64,000 bases of DNA from Nitrospirota bacterium (GTDB lineage Bacteria; Nitrospirota; Thermodesulfovibrionia; SZUA-242), in the NCBI GenBank assembly GCA_016212095.1, contig JACRHH010000003.1, forward strand, positions 37,014 through 101,013, read 5' to 3'. The translations under genes were made by a program, and so were the position numbers. Below the pieces are notes generated by a model. The model was not told the DNA's origin and searched no databases. It saw only the letters and a program-made list of their open reading frames with translations. The number at the start of each line of letters is the position of its first letter. The first letter of the stretch is position 1. This document shows positions 55,137 to 64,000 of the stretch, piece after piece.

Positions 55137-57228
55137 ACAATGCCGTAACTCCTGCGGTTGCGTTTCCTTCCGGGCCGGTTACTGAAACCGTCGGCGGTGC
55201 GTTTGCAGGCTCGATTCCGTTTATCCGTATTTCCCACCACGCCTTGTCGGGAATCCATGTCATTGCGCCGAAGCCGTCAAGCACGAGGCCTGCGGAGAAT
55301 CCGTAGGAACTGGTTGCTCGAACCGCAAGCTGTTTGGCTGCTGAATCGTAAACAGCGTGGGTGATTGCGATTGTGTTGGCGTATGAAACTGTGTTGGTAA
55401 TCGTCATGGCGTTGCCGCCAAGACTGTTGTTTGTCTTGTCGGTTTCCAGAAGCTGGTTGTGAATGTCGGCGGCGGCGCCGATGTAATAGATGCCATCAAT
55501 AATCCGTGACGGCATCGCCAATGTTCCCCGCCAGGCGGAGCTGCTGTTGGCTTCCATTCTGTCAAAAGCTATTTCTCCAAGCAGATGATCGTCGGACGTG
55601 ATGGCCGAATCCTTAGAAATGTAAATGCCGGTACTGAACGGTTTTGGGGCCGGCTTGCTGTTGATGTTGGATACGATGAGCGTAAGCGGTATCGTTTCCG
55701 ACTGGCGCGCCGATGCCGGGCCGGTTATTTCGCCGACAACAAGATCGGGGATGTCGTCATCTTTGATGGTGCATACTCCCGTGTCATCTGATGTTGCCAC
55801 TCCTTCTGTAGTTGGCTGGATAACGGCTTGAAACGTTTCCGCGCCCTCGTATAACACATCGTCGAATATGTTGATTTTGATCAGTGCGGTTGTGGAATTG
55901 GGCTGGAATTTGATCTTGCCGAATGTCTTTTCGTAATCGGCCACTGCCAGCGCGGTGTTGTCCCTGGTTATATAGTGGAAACTGACATCCTTCCAGCTTG
56001 TCGAAGCACGCACAAGCGATACGGTGAATGTGGCCAGTCCTGTTGTTTCGTTGACGCTTGCATCACTAATGCTGATTGTTTCACATGCGCCATTCTGATT
56101 GATATTGACGCCGATCTTGACTGCTTCGCAAGCGTTGATGTAGGCGTTTCCGTCGCATCCGCATACGGCTTGCACTTGCGACGGGCATATGGTTTCCGGA
56201 GCAAGGGGTGCGCATATGCCGCTGGAATTGCAGTTTCCGACAGGCTTTTCGCAGAAGTAGGCGGTTCCGCAATCCACGTCGTTGAGGCATGGCGGCGGGA
56301 TGGGGCCCGGATACTTGAAGGCTATGCCGTGATAATGACATCTCATGCAGTCGCTGCCGTTGTCGATGCTGTAGGCGTGGCGGGTCTGCTTGTTGTCGGT
56401 ATAAGCGAAGTAATGAGTCTGGGTGTGGCATGTCTCACAGATTCCTGTGCGTTGCTGGTTGCCGTCGTTGTCGATGTACGAGTAGTTGGTTCCGTCGCCG
56501 GGTTTGCCGAAGAATTTAACGTATCTGCCGTCAACGGAACTGTTTATCATCTTGCCGTACAGGACATAGAACCAGACTCCAACCACATGCGTTGCGTCGC
56601 CGCGCACTGTCAGTTTCCTGTTGCCCTGGCTGTCCGTTTCGCAGGATTCAATCTGAAACGAGAACGTGCCGTGCGCCGTGTTGGTAAAGAATATGTATCC
56701 CTTCCATCGGTTGCTTGCCCATTCGGAAGTTTTGCCGACAACCGGAATGAGCGTCAGCCGTGTTTGGTTCATCGCGGAATTGTAGGCTTCCGCTGAATCG
56801 ACATAGCCTGAAACAAGCGACGCTTCCGCGCCAAAAGACCAGAACTGCTTCTGATCGTGAGGCGAATGGCAGGTGATGCACCGGACTGTCCAGCCCCCGA
56901 ACAGACCGGTTGTGTCAGGCCAGGCAGCGCTTGAGTATTTGTTGCCAAGAGTGACTGAGCCGTGGGTCTCCATCATTTCAGCCGTAACGTCGTTATGGCA
57001 GTTCCAACAGACGTTGTTTTCGGGAACATCGTCAGCATCGTTCACCACGGAAGACCAGAACGGCGGCGTTACCGTGGAAATGTAATGACAGTCGCCGCAG
57101 GATACCCCGTTGGTGCTGTTGTGCGGCGCGTCAAGTGATGAGTCGTAGGATGAAACGGCATTTGCGCAAGCCAAGACCGTAGCCAGAACCAGTGTGGCAA
57201 TATAATGAATTGAACGCATCCCCCTCAT
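55135..57228 (-). CDS. Pentaheme modular protein with Kazal, Calx-beta and CARDB domains
   Basis: About 697 residues (start at 57228; ATGs at 57219 and 57249 possible) with a signal peptide. Five heme motifs: CGDCH, CWNCH, CITCH, CETCH and CMRCH within about 45-300. Then a Kazal-like segment (CPSQVQAVCGCDGNAYINAC), a Calx-beta domain (VSLVRASTSW...TFQAVI), CARDB (about 495-615), and the 80-residue tail shared with the two large proteins at 9.8-17.4 kb. It joins electron-carrying and adhesion-like modules; probably surface exposed. Confidence 0.87.
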   Translation of the reverse strand: MRGMRSIHYIATLVLATVLACANAVSSYDSSLDAPHNSTNGVSCGDCHYISTVTPPFWSSVVNDADDVPENNVCWNCHNDVTAEMMETHGSVTLGNKYSSAAWPDTTGLFGGWTVRCITCHSPHDQKQFWSFGAEASLVSGYVDSAEAYNSAMNQTRLTLIPVVGKTSEWASNRWKGYIFFTNTAHGTFSFQIESCETDSQGNRKLTVRGDATHVVGVWFYVLYGKMINSSVDGRYVKFFGKPGDGTNYSYIDNDGNQQRTGICETCHTQTHYFAYTDNKQTRHAYSIDNGSDCMRCHYHGIAFKYPGPIPPPCLNDVDCGTAYFCEKPVGNCNSSGICAPLAPETICPSQVQAVCGCDGNAYINACEAVKIGVNINQNGACETISISDASVNETTGLATFTVSLVRASTSWKDVSFHYITRDNTALAVADYEKTFGKIKFQPNSTTALIKINIFDDVLYEGAETFQAVIQPTTEGVATSDDTGVCTIKDDDIPDLVVGEITGPASARQSETIPLTLIVSNINSKPAPKPFSTGIYISKDSAITSDDHLLGEIAFDRMEANSSSAWRGTLAMPSRIIDGIYYIGAAADIHNQLLETDKTNNSLGGNAMTITNTVSYANTIAITHAVYDSAAKQLAVRATSSYGFSAGLVLDGFGAMTWIPDKAWWEIRINGIEPANAPPTVSVTGPEGNATAGVTAL

Positions 57229-57468
57229 CCGTCCGGCCATCAAGGCCAATATTAAACTACGGTTGCAGGGGAAATAGCTTCGTTATGCATGCCGGTCTGC
57301 CGGTCAAGGCTCCGGACATCGGCCTTGAACCCGTGGACAATGCCTCATAAGGCAATTCCGACAAGGTTCTTCCCCCTCCTGCCGCTGTGAAATCATGTTG
57401 AACTGACCGCCATGACCTTCCGGAGTGTTCAACCGGAATGCCGCACTGAGCGCGTCGTCAAAGTCTGG

Positions 57469-57708
57469 TCAATGTATAAACTTGCCCCGATGTTCCTCGT
57501 AAAGCCTGCAGGCTTCAGCGGGATCTACCGAAAGCGTCTTGAGATACTGCTTGATATAACCGCGCACATAAGTATCGCCCGGTATTCTGTCGTACTGTTC
57601 CGATTCGAGCGCCTTCAGGTATTCGACGCGAATTCGTGTGCTGATCGAGATTTCGTTCAACGAAATGTCCGCGCCCTCACGGTGTCTTCTAAGGTATTGT
57701 CCCAGCAT
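57469..57708 (-). CDS. Stand-alone RodZ-type helix-turn-helix protein
   Basis: 79 residues. LGQYLRRHREGADISLNEISISTRIRVEYLKALESEQYDRIPGDTYVRGYIKQYLKTL is the cytoplasmic HTH_25 domain normally at the N-terminus of RodZ. The membrane span and periplasmic part are absent. Could be a regulator or a truncated RodZ; the gene appears complete. The 219-base gap before it (57250-57468) contains imperfect inverted repeats but no gene. Confidence 0.8.
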   Translation of the reverse strand: MLGQYLRRHREGADISLNEISISTRIRVEYLKALESEQYDRIPGDTYVRGYIKQYLKTLSVDPAEACRLYEEHRGKFIH

Positions 57709-57935
57709 GGCCCAGCTCCTCCCCGGATTTTTCCGGTGTTTTTATATTTATCCGTTTCATGTTCCGGACAAACCGGATGACGGATTTGTCTGAATGCCAA
57801 AGAATGCCTGCAGAAGCCGATGGAACAAGGTGCAAATAAACCGGACGAAGCCTGTTCTATCTTTACCGCTCTACTGATATACACTATCGAAGCTTATGAA
57901 AGCAAGGGAAATCTGTGGTTGCCGCTATTGACCTG

Positions 57936-57965
57936 TTGACATGGCAATGCCGACGCGTGTACAAC
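57936..57965 (+). promoter_or_regulatory. Candidate ettA promoter
   Basis: TTGACA (57936-57941), 18 bases, TACAAC (57960-57965), 42 bases before the ettA start, in the 299-base gap 57709-58007 which holds no gene. Confidence 0.45.
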
Positions 57966-58007
57966 AGTCGGTTCTGATTCCATATATATGTGTACAGGAG
58001 AAACACC

Positions 58008-59693
58008 ATGAGCAACGAACCAAACAAAATCATCTACTCGATGGTAGGCGTGAGCAAGCACTACAACAAGAAAGTCATTCTCAAGGACATATATCTGTCG
58101 TACTTTTACGGCGCCAAGATCGGCGTGCTGGGCCTGAACGGCTCCGGCAAAAGTTCTCTACTGCGTATTCTGGCCGGCGTGGACAAGGAATTCACGGGCG
58201 AGACTGTTCTTTCGCCCGGATACACCGTCGGTTATCTGGAGCAGGAGCCCCTTCTTGACAGCACGCTCACAGTGCGTCAGGTGGTGGAACAGGGCGTTCA
58301 GGAAACGGTCGATTTAATGAATGAATACAACAAGATCAACGAGAAGTTTGCGGAGCCGATGTCTGACGGCGAAATGGCCAAGCTCATCGAGCGCCAGGGC
58401 GAGGTGCAGGAGAAGCTGGACGCGCTCGACGCCTGGGACATGGACGCGCGGCTTGAGATGGCGATGGACGCGCTTCGCTGCCCGCCCTCCGATTCCACGG
58501 TTAACGTGCTTTCCGGCGGTGAACGCAGGCGCGTGGCCCTCTGCCGTCTTCTGCTGAAAAAGCCCGACATCCTTCTTCTCGACGAGCCGACCAACCACCT
58601 CGACGCCGAATCGGTGGCATGGCTTGAGCATCATCTGCAAAACTACGCCGGAACCGTCATCGCGGTCACTCACGACCGTTACTTCCTGGATAACGTTGCC
58701 GGCTGGATTCTGGAGCTGGACAACGGAAAGGGAATTCCGTGGAAGGGCAACTATTCGTCGTGGCTGGAGCAGAAGGAGGCTCGGCTTGCCAACGAGGAGA
58801 AGGCCGAGAGCGCCCGGCGAAAAACGCTCGACCGCGAACTGGAATGGATACGGATGAGCCCCAAGGGCCGTCACGCAAAGAGCAAGGCGCGCATTTCGTC
58901 TTACGAGCAACTGCTTTCGCAGGATGCCGTGAAGCGCGCCGAGGATCTGGAGATATTCATTCCGCCCGGCCCGCGCCTTGGCGACACCGTGATCGAGATG
59001 GAGAACGTGAGCAAGGCATACGGCGACAATCTTCTGGTTGACGGAATGACTTTCGCGCTGCCGCCCGGCGGCATCATCGGCGTGATCGGGCCAAACGGCG
59101 CCGGGAAAACCACGCTTTTCCGCATGATTACCGGACAGGAACAGCCCGATTCCGGAACAATGAAAATCGGAGATTCCGTAAAACTTGCATACGTTGACCA
59201 GAGCCGCGATTCGCTCGCGCCGAACAAGGCCGTCTGGGAGGTTATTGCCGACGGGCAGGAGACCTTCCGCCTCGGCTCACGCGAAATCAACGCCCGCGCC
59301 TACGCCGCGCGGTTCAATTTCACCGGCTCAGACCAGCAGAAACTCGTTGGCGTGCTTTCCGGCGGCGAACGGAACCGTGTGCATCTGGCCAAAATTCTGA
59401 AGGCGGGCGCAAACGTGATTCTGCTTGACGAGCCGACGAACGATCTCGACGTCAACACGCTTCGCGCGCTTGAGGAGGCTCTGGAAAGCTTTGCCGGATG
59501 CGCTGTTGTCATCAGCCACGACCGCTGGTTTCTGGACAGGATAGCCACTCACATTCTGGCGTTCGAGGGCGAAAGCCGCGTTGTCTGGTTCGACGGCAAC
59601 TATTCGGAGTATGAGGCCGACCGCCATGCGCGTCTTGGAGCCGCCGCCGACCAGCCGCACCGCATAAAGTACAGGCCGATGACAAGGGGGTAG
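58008..59693 (+). CDS. ettA: Energy-dependent translational throttle EttA (ABC-F)
   Basis: 561 residues from ATG 58008 (CAGGAG site). Two ATP-binding cassettes: GLNGSGKSS / LSGGERRRVALC / ILLLDEPTNHLD, and GPNGAGKTT / LSGGERNRVHLA / VILLDEPTNDLD. The arm between the first Walker A and signature (LVDLMNEYNKI region) and the linker with EWIRMSPKGRHAKSKARI are EttA hallmarks. It binds the ribosomal E site and gates translation with ATP level. Confidence 0.96.
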   Translation: MSNEPNKIIYSMVGVSKHYNKKVILKDIYLSYFYGAKIGVLGLNGSGKSSLLRILAGVDKEFTGETVLSPGYTVGYLEQEPLLDSTLTVRQVVEQGVQETVDLMNEYNKINEKFAEPMSDGEMAKLIERQGEVQEKLDALDAWDMDARLEMAMDALRCPPSDSTVNVLSGGERRRVALCRLLLKKPDILLLDEPTNHLDAESVAWLEHHLQNYAGTVIAVTHDRYFLDNVAGWILELDNGKGIPWKGNYSSWLEQKEARLANEEKAESARRKTLDRELEWIRMSPKGRHAKSKARISSYEQLLSQDAVKRAEDLEIFIPPGPRLGDTVIEMENVSKAYGDNLLVDGMTFALPPGGIIGVIGPNGAGKTTLFRMITGQEQPDSGTMKIGDSVKLAYVDQSRDSLAPNKAVWEVIADGQETFRLGSREINARAYAARFNFTGSDQQKLVGVLSGGERNRVHLAKILKAGANVILLDEPTNDLDVNTLRALEEALESFAGCAVVISHDRWFLDRIATHILAFEGESRVVWFDGNYSEYEADRHARLGAAADQPHRIKYRPMTRG

Positions 59694-59769
59694 TTGCCAT
59701 TGGAATGTTGAAATCGTTCCATTCGATTCCGTGGTAGTATGAAGAACCTTGACGTATGGGGGATAAGGA

Positions 59770-60372
59770 ATGTTCAGTTTGGAGTTTCTTGAAAAAATAA
59801 GATTCAAGTACCTGATGAGCAAATCCGGGCAGGTGGAATGGCTGCGTTCGAAGGGGATGCGGATAGGCAAGGGTTGTGATCTGCAGGATCCTTACATGTT
59901 CTACGACATAGACTACAGTCTGATTGAAATTGGCGACAATGTTACCGTGACTGCAACGGCGGGCTTTATGACGCATGATGGAAGCACGCGGGTGCTTGTA
60001 GGTAAGCATGTTCCCCTGATTCCTTCCATGATCGGCAAGATTGTTGTGCATGACAACGTGTTTGTCGGAGTGCGCAGCCTCATCATGCCTGGCGTGACAA
60101 TCGGCCCCAATTCGATTATTGCCGCCGGTTCGGTCGTTACGCGGAGTTTCGATGGGGGGGCTGTGATTGGCGGCATTCCGGCTAGAAGGATAAAATCCAT
60201 TGAAGAGTATTTCAGTGGTATTGGCCAGTTGCCACGCTTGAATAGATCTGTGCTTGAAAAAAAGGAGCGTCTGACCGAAGGGGTGAAGTATCTTGAGGTT
60301 CTGGGCGATCATCCGGAAACTGAGCCGTTTATGGAGAAGTTGAAGAATTATTGCTCCGGGGATGGATCGTAA
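59770..60372 (+). CDS. Hexapeptide-repeat acyltransferase
   Basis: 200 residues. Left-handed beta-helix repeats run through IEIGDNVTVTATAGFMTHDGS, VHDNVFVGVRSLIMPGVTIGPNSIIAAGSVV, followed by GGIPARRIKSIEEY. The MTHDGS histidine is the likely catalytic residue. Such enzymes acetylate sugars in LPS or capsule. It precedes a heparinase-like gene, so a polysaccharide role is plausible. Confidence 0.88.
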   Translation: MFSLEFLEKIRFKYLMSKSGQVEWLRSKGMRIGKGCDLQDPYMFYDIDYSLIEIGDNVTVTATAGFMTHDGSTRVLVGKHVPLIPSMIGKIVVHDNVFVGVRSLIMPGVTIGPNSIIAAGSVVTRSFDGGAVIGGIPARRIKSIEEYFSGIGQLPRLNRSVLEKKERLTEGVKYLEVLGDHPETEPFMEKLKNYCSGDGS

Positions 60373-60479
60373 TCATCCTGTTATTATTATGTGTCAATGT
60401 TTTTATAAGAGCTGCTGCTGATTGCCGGGCAATAGAATAAAGCGTGGCCATCAGGGCGGTTTTGAAAGGCGGTACAACA

Positions 60480-63400
60480 ATGAGCAAAAAGTCTGGAGTA
60501 TCCATATTCCTTTTCCTCGTCACTTTATTCCTTTCAGCACCTGTCCATGCTGCATGGACTTACGGCGCTGTCACGATTCGTCCTGATCATCCGCGTCTTT
60601 ACCTGACAGCCGACAATATAGCCGAGTACCGAACCCGTATGAATTCCCACCCCGGCTGGACTACTGCGGCCTTCGGCGGCAAATCATACAAGCAGAAGGC
60701 GGACGAGGGCGATGCGGTAGCCGCCGCTTTTGCCTATCAGATAACCCAAACGGCTTCATACTGCACTGCCACAGCCATTCCTAAGGCTCTGAACGGGACT
60801 GAATCCAACCTCAAGAACCTCTCCCTCATATTCGACTGGTGCTACGATCAGTTGACTGCAAACGATAAAACCAGCCTGATTAACATCATCGTTGCCAAGG
60901 CCAACATCGGAACCGAGGCATTGCCTGCCGATTCCAACTCAAGTCAGTGGGTTCTCCATTCGGAGGAGTGGATAAGCTATCCATATGGCCCTGATGCCGG
61001 AATAGATAGCGCGAAATGGCATGCCTGGGCCGCACTTGCCTATCACACTCCAACACTGCCAATTAAAGCTGAGGATTATTTCAAGAAGTTATGGGAAAAC
61101 GGTAAGTTGACCGATCCGGTCAACCTGATGAATTATCTGAAAGATGGTTCGTGGCCGGAGGGCGGCTACTGGTTTGCCGGCGCCAAGTTTTCTTATCTGA
61201 TAGAGCTTTTTTCCATGTTGAAATCTACCACCGGCTTGACGGCAGCATCCGAATATATCCGGAATATCGGGAATTTTCTTATGTATCAATCTGATGCCTA
61301 CAACAAGCGGCTATGGAACCTCACTGGCGATATTAAAGGTGATACCGATCAGGCGCCAACTACTGTCTGGCAGCTCAAACGGATTATGTTGTTTGCTGCC
61401 GGGTACTCGCAGAGTCCTTACTTTAACTGGTTTTTGAACAATGCGTCGGGGTACAAGGTTGGCAAGGACATGACGATTACTCCTCTTGAAGAAATGCTGA
61501 ATTTCAATCCGTTGCTTGCCCAGAAAGAACCACTCGATATTTCTGAGAGCAGGTTTTTCCCCGGCTATGGTTTGTTGCTTGCCAAATCGGGATGGAATAC
61601 CAACGCAACGTACCTTTCATTCAGGGCGAACGATTTCTTCGACGCTCCGAACTCGCACAATCATATGGACGTGGGCAGTTTCATAATTCACAAAAAGAAT
61701 TACGCGATTTCTCCTGATACCGGTATATATACGTATTATGACCGCAACCAGCATCAGTCTAATTGGTTCAATCGCTCTATTGCGCATAATGTGCTTCTGG
61801 TAAACGATCCAAATGAGAAGCTGGAATACAATGGGTATAGAATTGCCGGCTCCGGGAATCCGGATTATACGGTTGATGCAGCTGTAACCAAGGATGGCGG
61901 TCAGAAATACCCGCAAATAAGAGACAGAAACTATGCTGAACTCATAGCTAATTCCGTTCAGACCGATGTTTCCACAATCCTGGCCAGGGAAAACTCTCCT
62001 TCTTTTGATTATATTTCTGCTGATATTACAAAGGCTTATAATATTCATGTCACGCAGGGTAACAGTGTCGATCCCGACATCCACAAGTTGCAGAAGTACA
62101 ATCGGAGCCTGCTTTTCCTTCGTGACGGTTACATAATTGTTCTGGACAGGGTTGAGGCCGACGACGCAGCATTCAAGAAGCGCTGGCTCCTGCATCTGGA
62201 AGGCGAGCCGACGGTAAACGGCACAATGACGGCGCAGGATGTTGCCGGACATATCGAGTCTTACGACGGCGATTATGTCTCCAGCACGCATCCGATGAAC
62301 AGCCAGAAACTCTACGTCAAGGCGCTTCTGCCGTCTGCCCGCACAATCAAGCGTATCGGTGGAACCGGCTATGAATTCTGGAACGAGGGCAAGAACTATC
62401 CGCTTCAGCCCACCTGTGACGGATGCGCTTACACCGGAGGCAACAAGACCTACGAGGAAGCTCTTCCGGGGCCGAACAACAAGTATTCCGCCGGGCAGTG
62501 GCGGCTTGAGATATCGCCGTCTGTGAACTCGGCGCAGGATATTTTTCTGAACGTTATCAACGTGCCCGACACTGCCGATCCGATGCCTGAGATTGTGCGC
62601 ATATCGAACGCCGACGGCAACATGCCGTCGAACAACATGATAGGCGCGCAGATCAAGAAGGCAACGGAGCATAGCATCGTTCTGTTTGCTTCGAACATCA
62701 ACGGCGACGCGCTGACCGCTGATGCCAATTACACCGTGACGACCAGGCAGGCGAAGCATATGATCTTCAACCTGAAGCCGAATTCGCTTTACCGTGTGAA
62801 GGCGGACGGCGTTGATATTACGTCATCTCCTTTCAGGACAAGCGGATCGGGTCTGCTGGGGTTCACCCACAGCGACGCGGTTGACAGCTTGAAGAGCTAC
62901 ACAGTATCACTGTCAGGCACAGCCGACATATATCCGGCCCCGCCCATGGATACCGAGCTTGCATTCACCACGTCCCCAAACAGAGCCACACTGTCATGGA
63001 CATTGAGCGCCGACGACGGCGCTGGCGACAACGATGTTGCCTCTTACAATATCTATCGCAGTTCGACCGAGAGCGGCGTGTATTCCGTTATAGGAACGGT
63101 GCTGAAGGGCATTGCCTCGTACACCGATACCACCCCGTCCGGCGGTTACAACTATTACAAGGTATCGGCGGTGGACACCGGCGCGCTCGAAAGCGCAATC
63201 GACTACCAGAACGCCTTTGGGATCAATTTCGACTCCCCCTCTGTCTCATCCGTCTCCGTGAAGGACAGGACATCCGCAAGCGCGTCATACACCAACGAGC
63301 GAATCGTGAACATAACGATAACGGCAACCGATCCTCAGGGCGATGGCACGATTACGAAGTATCTGGTGAACGAGTCGTCCACTAAGCCTGATGCCACGAC

Positions 63401-64000
63401 GATGAACGCAAGCGGCACGGCGACAGCGCCGACCACGTACACGCTGACGTCAGCCGAAGGTTCGGCAACAGTGTATGTGTGGGTTATGGACGCGGACGGC
63501 AATATAAGCGATCTGGCTCCCGGCAGCAGCGCTACGATCGCGCTCGATCTTACCGCGCCATCGGCTCCCGGCACTCCCGATCTGGCTGCGTCAGATGATA
63601 CGGGCGATTACGGCGCTGACAACCTGACGAAGAACACAACGGCACTTACGATAACCGGCACTGGCGAAACCGGCGCAACTGTTCAGTTGTACGACGGCGC
63701 AACCGCGGTAGGCCCAACCGGCACGGTGTCTGGCGGCACGTTTTCGATAGATATTTCGCTTGCGTCAGGAACGCATTCGATCACCGCCAAGCAGACCGAT
63801 CCTGCCGGAAACGTATCTGCCACAGCGTCCGCCGCGCTGTCGATAACGGTTGATACAACGCTTCCTGACGCTCCCGGCACTCCCGATCTGGCTGCGTCAG
63901 ATGATACGGGCGATTCCGGCGCTGACAACCTGACGAAGAACACAACGGCACTTACGATAAGCGGCACTGGCGAAACCGGCGCGACGGTTCAGCTTTACGA
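60480..64000 (+). CDS. Heparinase II/III-like secreted protein with Ig-like repeats (3' end beyond window)
   Basis: Open from ATG 60480 to the window edge (at least 1173 residues). Signal peptide ending APVHAA. An alpha-toroid region is followed near residue 390 by SHNHMDVGSFIIHKKNYAISPDTG and FNRSIAHNVLLVND, the heparinase II/III family beta-sheet motif with catalytic-type histidines. After a further C-terminal domain come a fibronectin-III-like segment (about 825-910) and Ig-like repeats (from about 920), two of them near identical in DNA. Probably a polysaccharide lyase attached to or released from the surface; substrate unknown. The rest is outside the window. Confidence 0.85.
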   Translation, partial: MSKKSGVSIFLFLVTLFLSAPVHAAWTYGAVTIRPDHPRLYLTADNIAEYRTRMNSHPGWTTAAFGGKSYKQKADEGDAVAAAFAYQITQTASYCTATAIPKALNGTESNLKNLSLIFDWCYDQLTANDKTSLINIIVAKANIGTEALPADSNSSQWVLHSEEWISYPYGPDAGIDSAKWHAWAALAYHTPTLPIKAEDYFKKLWENGKLTDPVNLMNYLKDGSWPEGGYWFAGAKFSYLIELFSMLKSTTGLTAASEYIRNIGNFLMYQSDAYNKRLWNLTGDIKGDTDQAPTTVWQLKRIMLFAAGYSQSPYFNWFLNNASGYKVGKDMTITPLEEMLNFNPLLAQKEPLDISESRFFPGYGLLLAKSGWNTNATYLSFRANDFFDAPNSHNHMDVGSFIIHKKNYAISPDTGIYTYYDRNQHQSNWFNRSIAHNVLLVNDPNEKLEYNGYRIAGSGNPDYTVDAAVTKDGGQKYPQIRDRNYAELIANSVQTDVSTILARENSPSFDYISADITKAYNIHVTQGNSVDPDIHKLQKYNRSLLFLRDGYIIVLDRVEADDAAFKKRWLLHLEGEPTVNGTMTAQDVAGHIESYDGDYVSSTHPMNSQKLYVKALLPSARTIKRIGGTGYEFWNEGKNYPLQPTCDGCAYTGGNKTYEEALPGPNNKYSAGQWRLEISPSVNSAQDIFLNVINVPDTADPMPEIVRISNADGNMPSNNMIGAQIKKATEHSIVLFASNINGDALTADANYTVTTRQAKHMIFNLKPNSLYRVKADGVDITSSPFRTSGSGLLGFTHSDAVDSLKSYTVSLSGTADIYPAPPMDTELAFTTSPNRATLSWTLSADDGAGDNDVASYNIYRSSTESGVYSVIGTVLKGIASYTDTTPSGGYNYYKVSAVDTGALESAIDYQNAFGINFDSPSVSSVSVKDRTSASASYTNERIVNITITATDPQGDGTITKYLVNESSTKPDATTMNASGTATAPTTYTLTSAEGSATVYVWVMDADGNISDLAPGSSATIALDLTAPSAPGTPDLAASDDTGDYGADNLTKNTTALTITGTGETGATVQLYDGATAVGPTGTVSGGTFSIDISLASGTHSITAKQTDPAGNVSATASAALSITVDTTLPDAPGTPDLAASDDTGDSGADNLTKNTTALTISGTGETGATVQLY
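63564..64000 (+). repeat. 306-bp tandem Ig-like repeat
   Basis: The unit begins at 63564 (GCTCCCGGCACTCCC) and recurs at 63870, giving a 306-bp (102-codon) period. The copies match almost base for base until the window ends, so more may follow. Confidence 0.9.

Noticed and set aside
57250..57468. Structured RNA in the gap before the pentaheme gene
   Set aside because: Several imperfect inverted repeats (for example TCAAGGC/GCCTTGA) are present, but no known RNA pattern or terminator T-run supports a gene.
61617..62759. 380-codon open frame on the minus strand
   Set aside because: It lies wholly antisense to the heparinase-like gene, whose signal peptide, motifs and codon pattern are convincing; the antisense product is Arg/Val/Ile-rich with no domain.

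Overview
The window looks like a chromosomal segment of a Gram-negative, didermic, probably anaerobic or metal-respiring bacterium. Evidence seen here: lpxC (lipid A synthesis), several lipoproteins with lipobox cysteines, three multiheme c-type cytochromes (two 6-heme, one 5-heme), a c-heme-like motif in a sensor kinase, NtrC/sigma-54-type regulation, a full CheA-CheW-receptor set and a C_GCAxxG_C_C redox protein. The style is that of Desulfuromonadota/Geobacter relatives or neighbouring phyla (Nitrospirota, Deferribacterota). This placement is inference and cannot be settled without a search. Gene density is high and no insertion sequence, prophage or CRISPR array was found.

Layout. 1-4.6 kb: lipoprotein phosphoesterase, DUF2442 protein, divergent nucleotidyltransferase, TPM-domain protein plus LemA, an HTH-nucleotidyltransferase fusion with its own promoter, and a lysine/alanine-rich H1-like protein. 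4.7-9.6 kb: lpxC, rlmN, an Nramp metal transporter and ATP-type pckA. 9.8-18.8 kb: two very large secreted proteins (814 and 1643 aa) built from DUF1566, DUF11, InlB-like, thrombospondin-3 and CARDB modules, then a SPOR/TPR-type protein. 18.9-20.8 kb: tRNA-Arg(CCU), a bidirectional terminator and rho with a long leader. 20.8-26.3 kb: a compact minus-strand array in which dnaJ, an SspB-like ClpXP adaptor, a UPF0173 hydrolase, a radical SAM gene, grpE and a zinc-ribbon gene are interleaved with a RHH/PIN toxin-antitoxin pair and a brnTA pair whose brnT is frameshifted; a second RHH/PIN pair follows to 27.1 kb. 27.2-30.8 kb: C_GCAxxG_C_C protein, a MacB/LolD-type ABC exporter with an OB-fold lipoprotein, and an NDUFA9-like reductase. 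31.2-36.0 kb: LuxR-type regulator, rpoD-dnaG and a ThiF/MoeB-type protein.

36.1-50.1 kb is a signalling island: a PhnD-like periplasmic binding protein paired with a hybrid kinase, then cheA (preceded by a clear sigma-54 promoter), cheW and a receptor with a periplasmic zinc-binding CZB domain, facing an opposing set of HPt protein, hybrid kinase, histidine kinase, NtrC-type regulator and another kinase. 50.2-53.2 kb: AbrB/PIN toxin-antitoxin pair (toxin with a zinc-ribbon insert), a stand-alone (p)ppGpp-synthetase-like gene overlapped by a small partner gene (possible toxSAS-type pair), and a YhiN flavoprotein. 53.2-57.2 kb: two related hexaheme cytochromes, a small secreted protein and a convergent pentaheme protein with Kazal, Calx-beta and CARDB modules. 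57.5-64 kb: stand-alone RodZ-type HTH, ettA, a hexapeptide acyltransferase, and the 5' part of a large heparinase-II/III-like secreted protein with 306-bp Ig-like repeats running off the end.

The most interesting items are: a shared C-terminal tail (CARDB plus about 80 residues) on three otherwise different secreted proteins; the candidate alarmone-synthetase toxin pair; the proteostasis/toxin-antitoxin array; a CheA carrying an MshEN-like segment that might bind c-di-GMP; and the binding-protein/heme-motif kinase pair.
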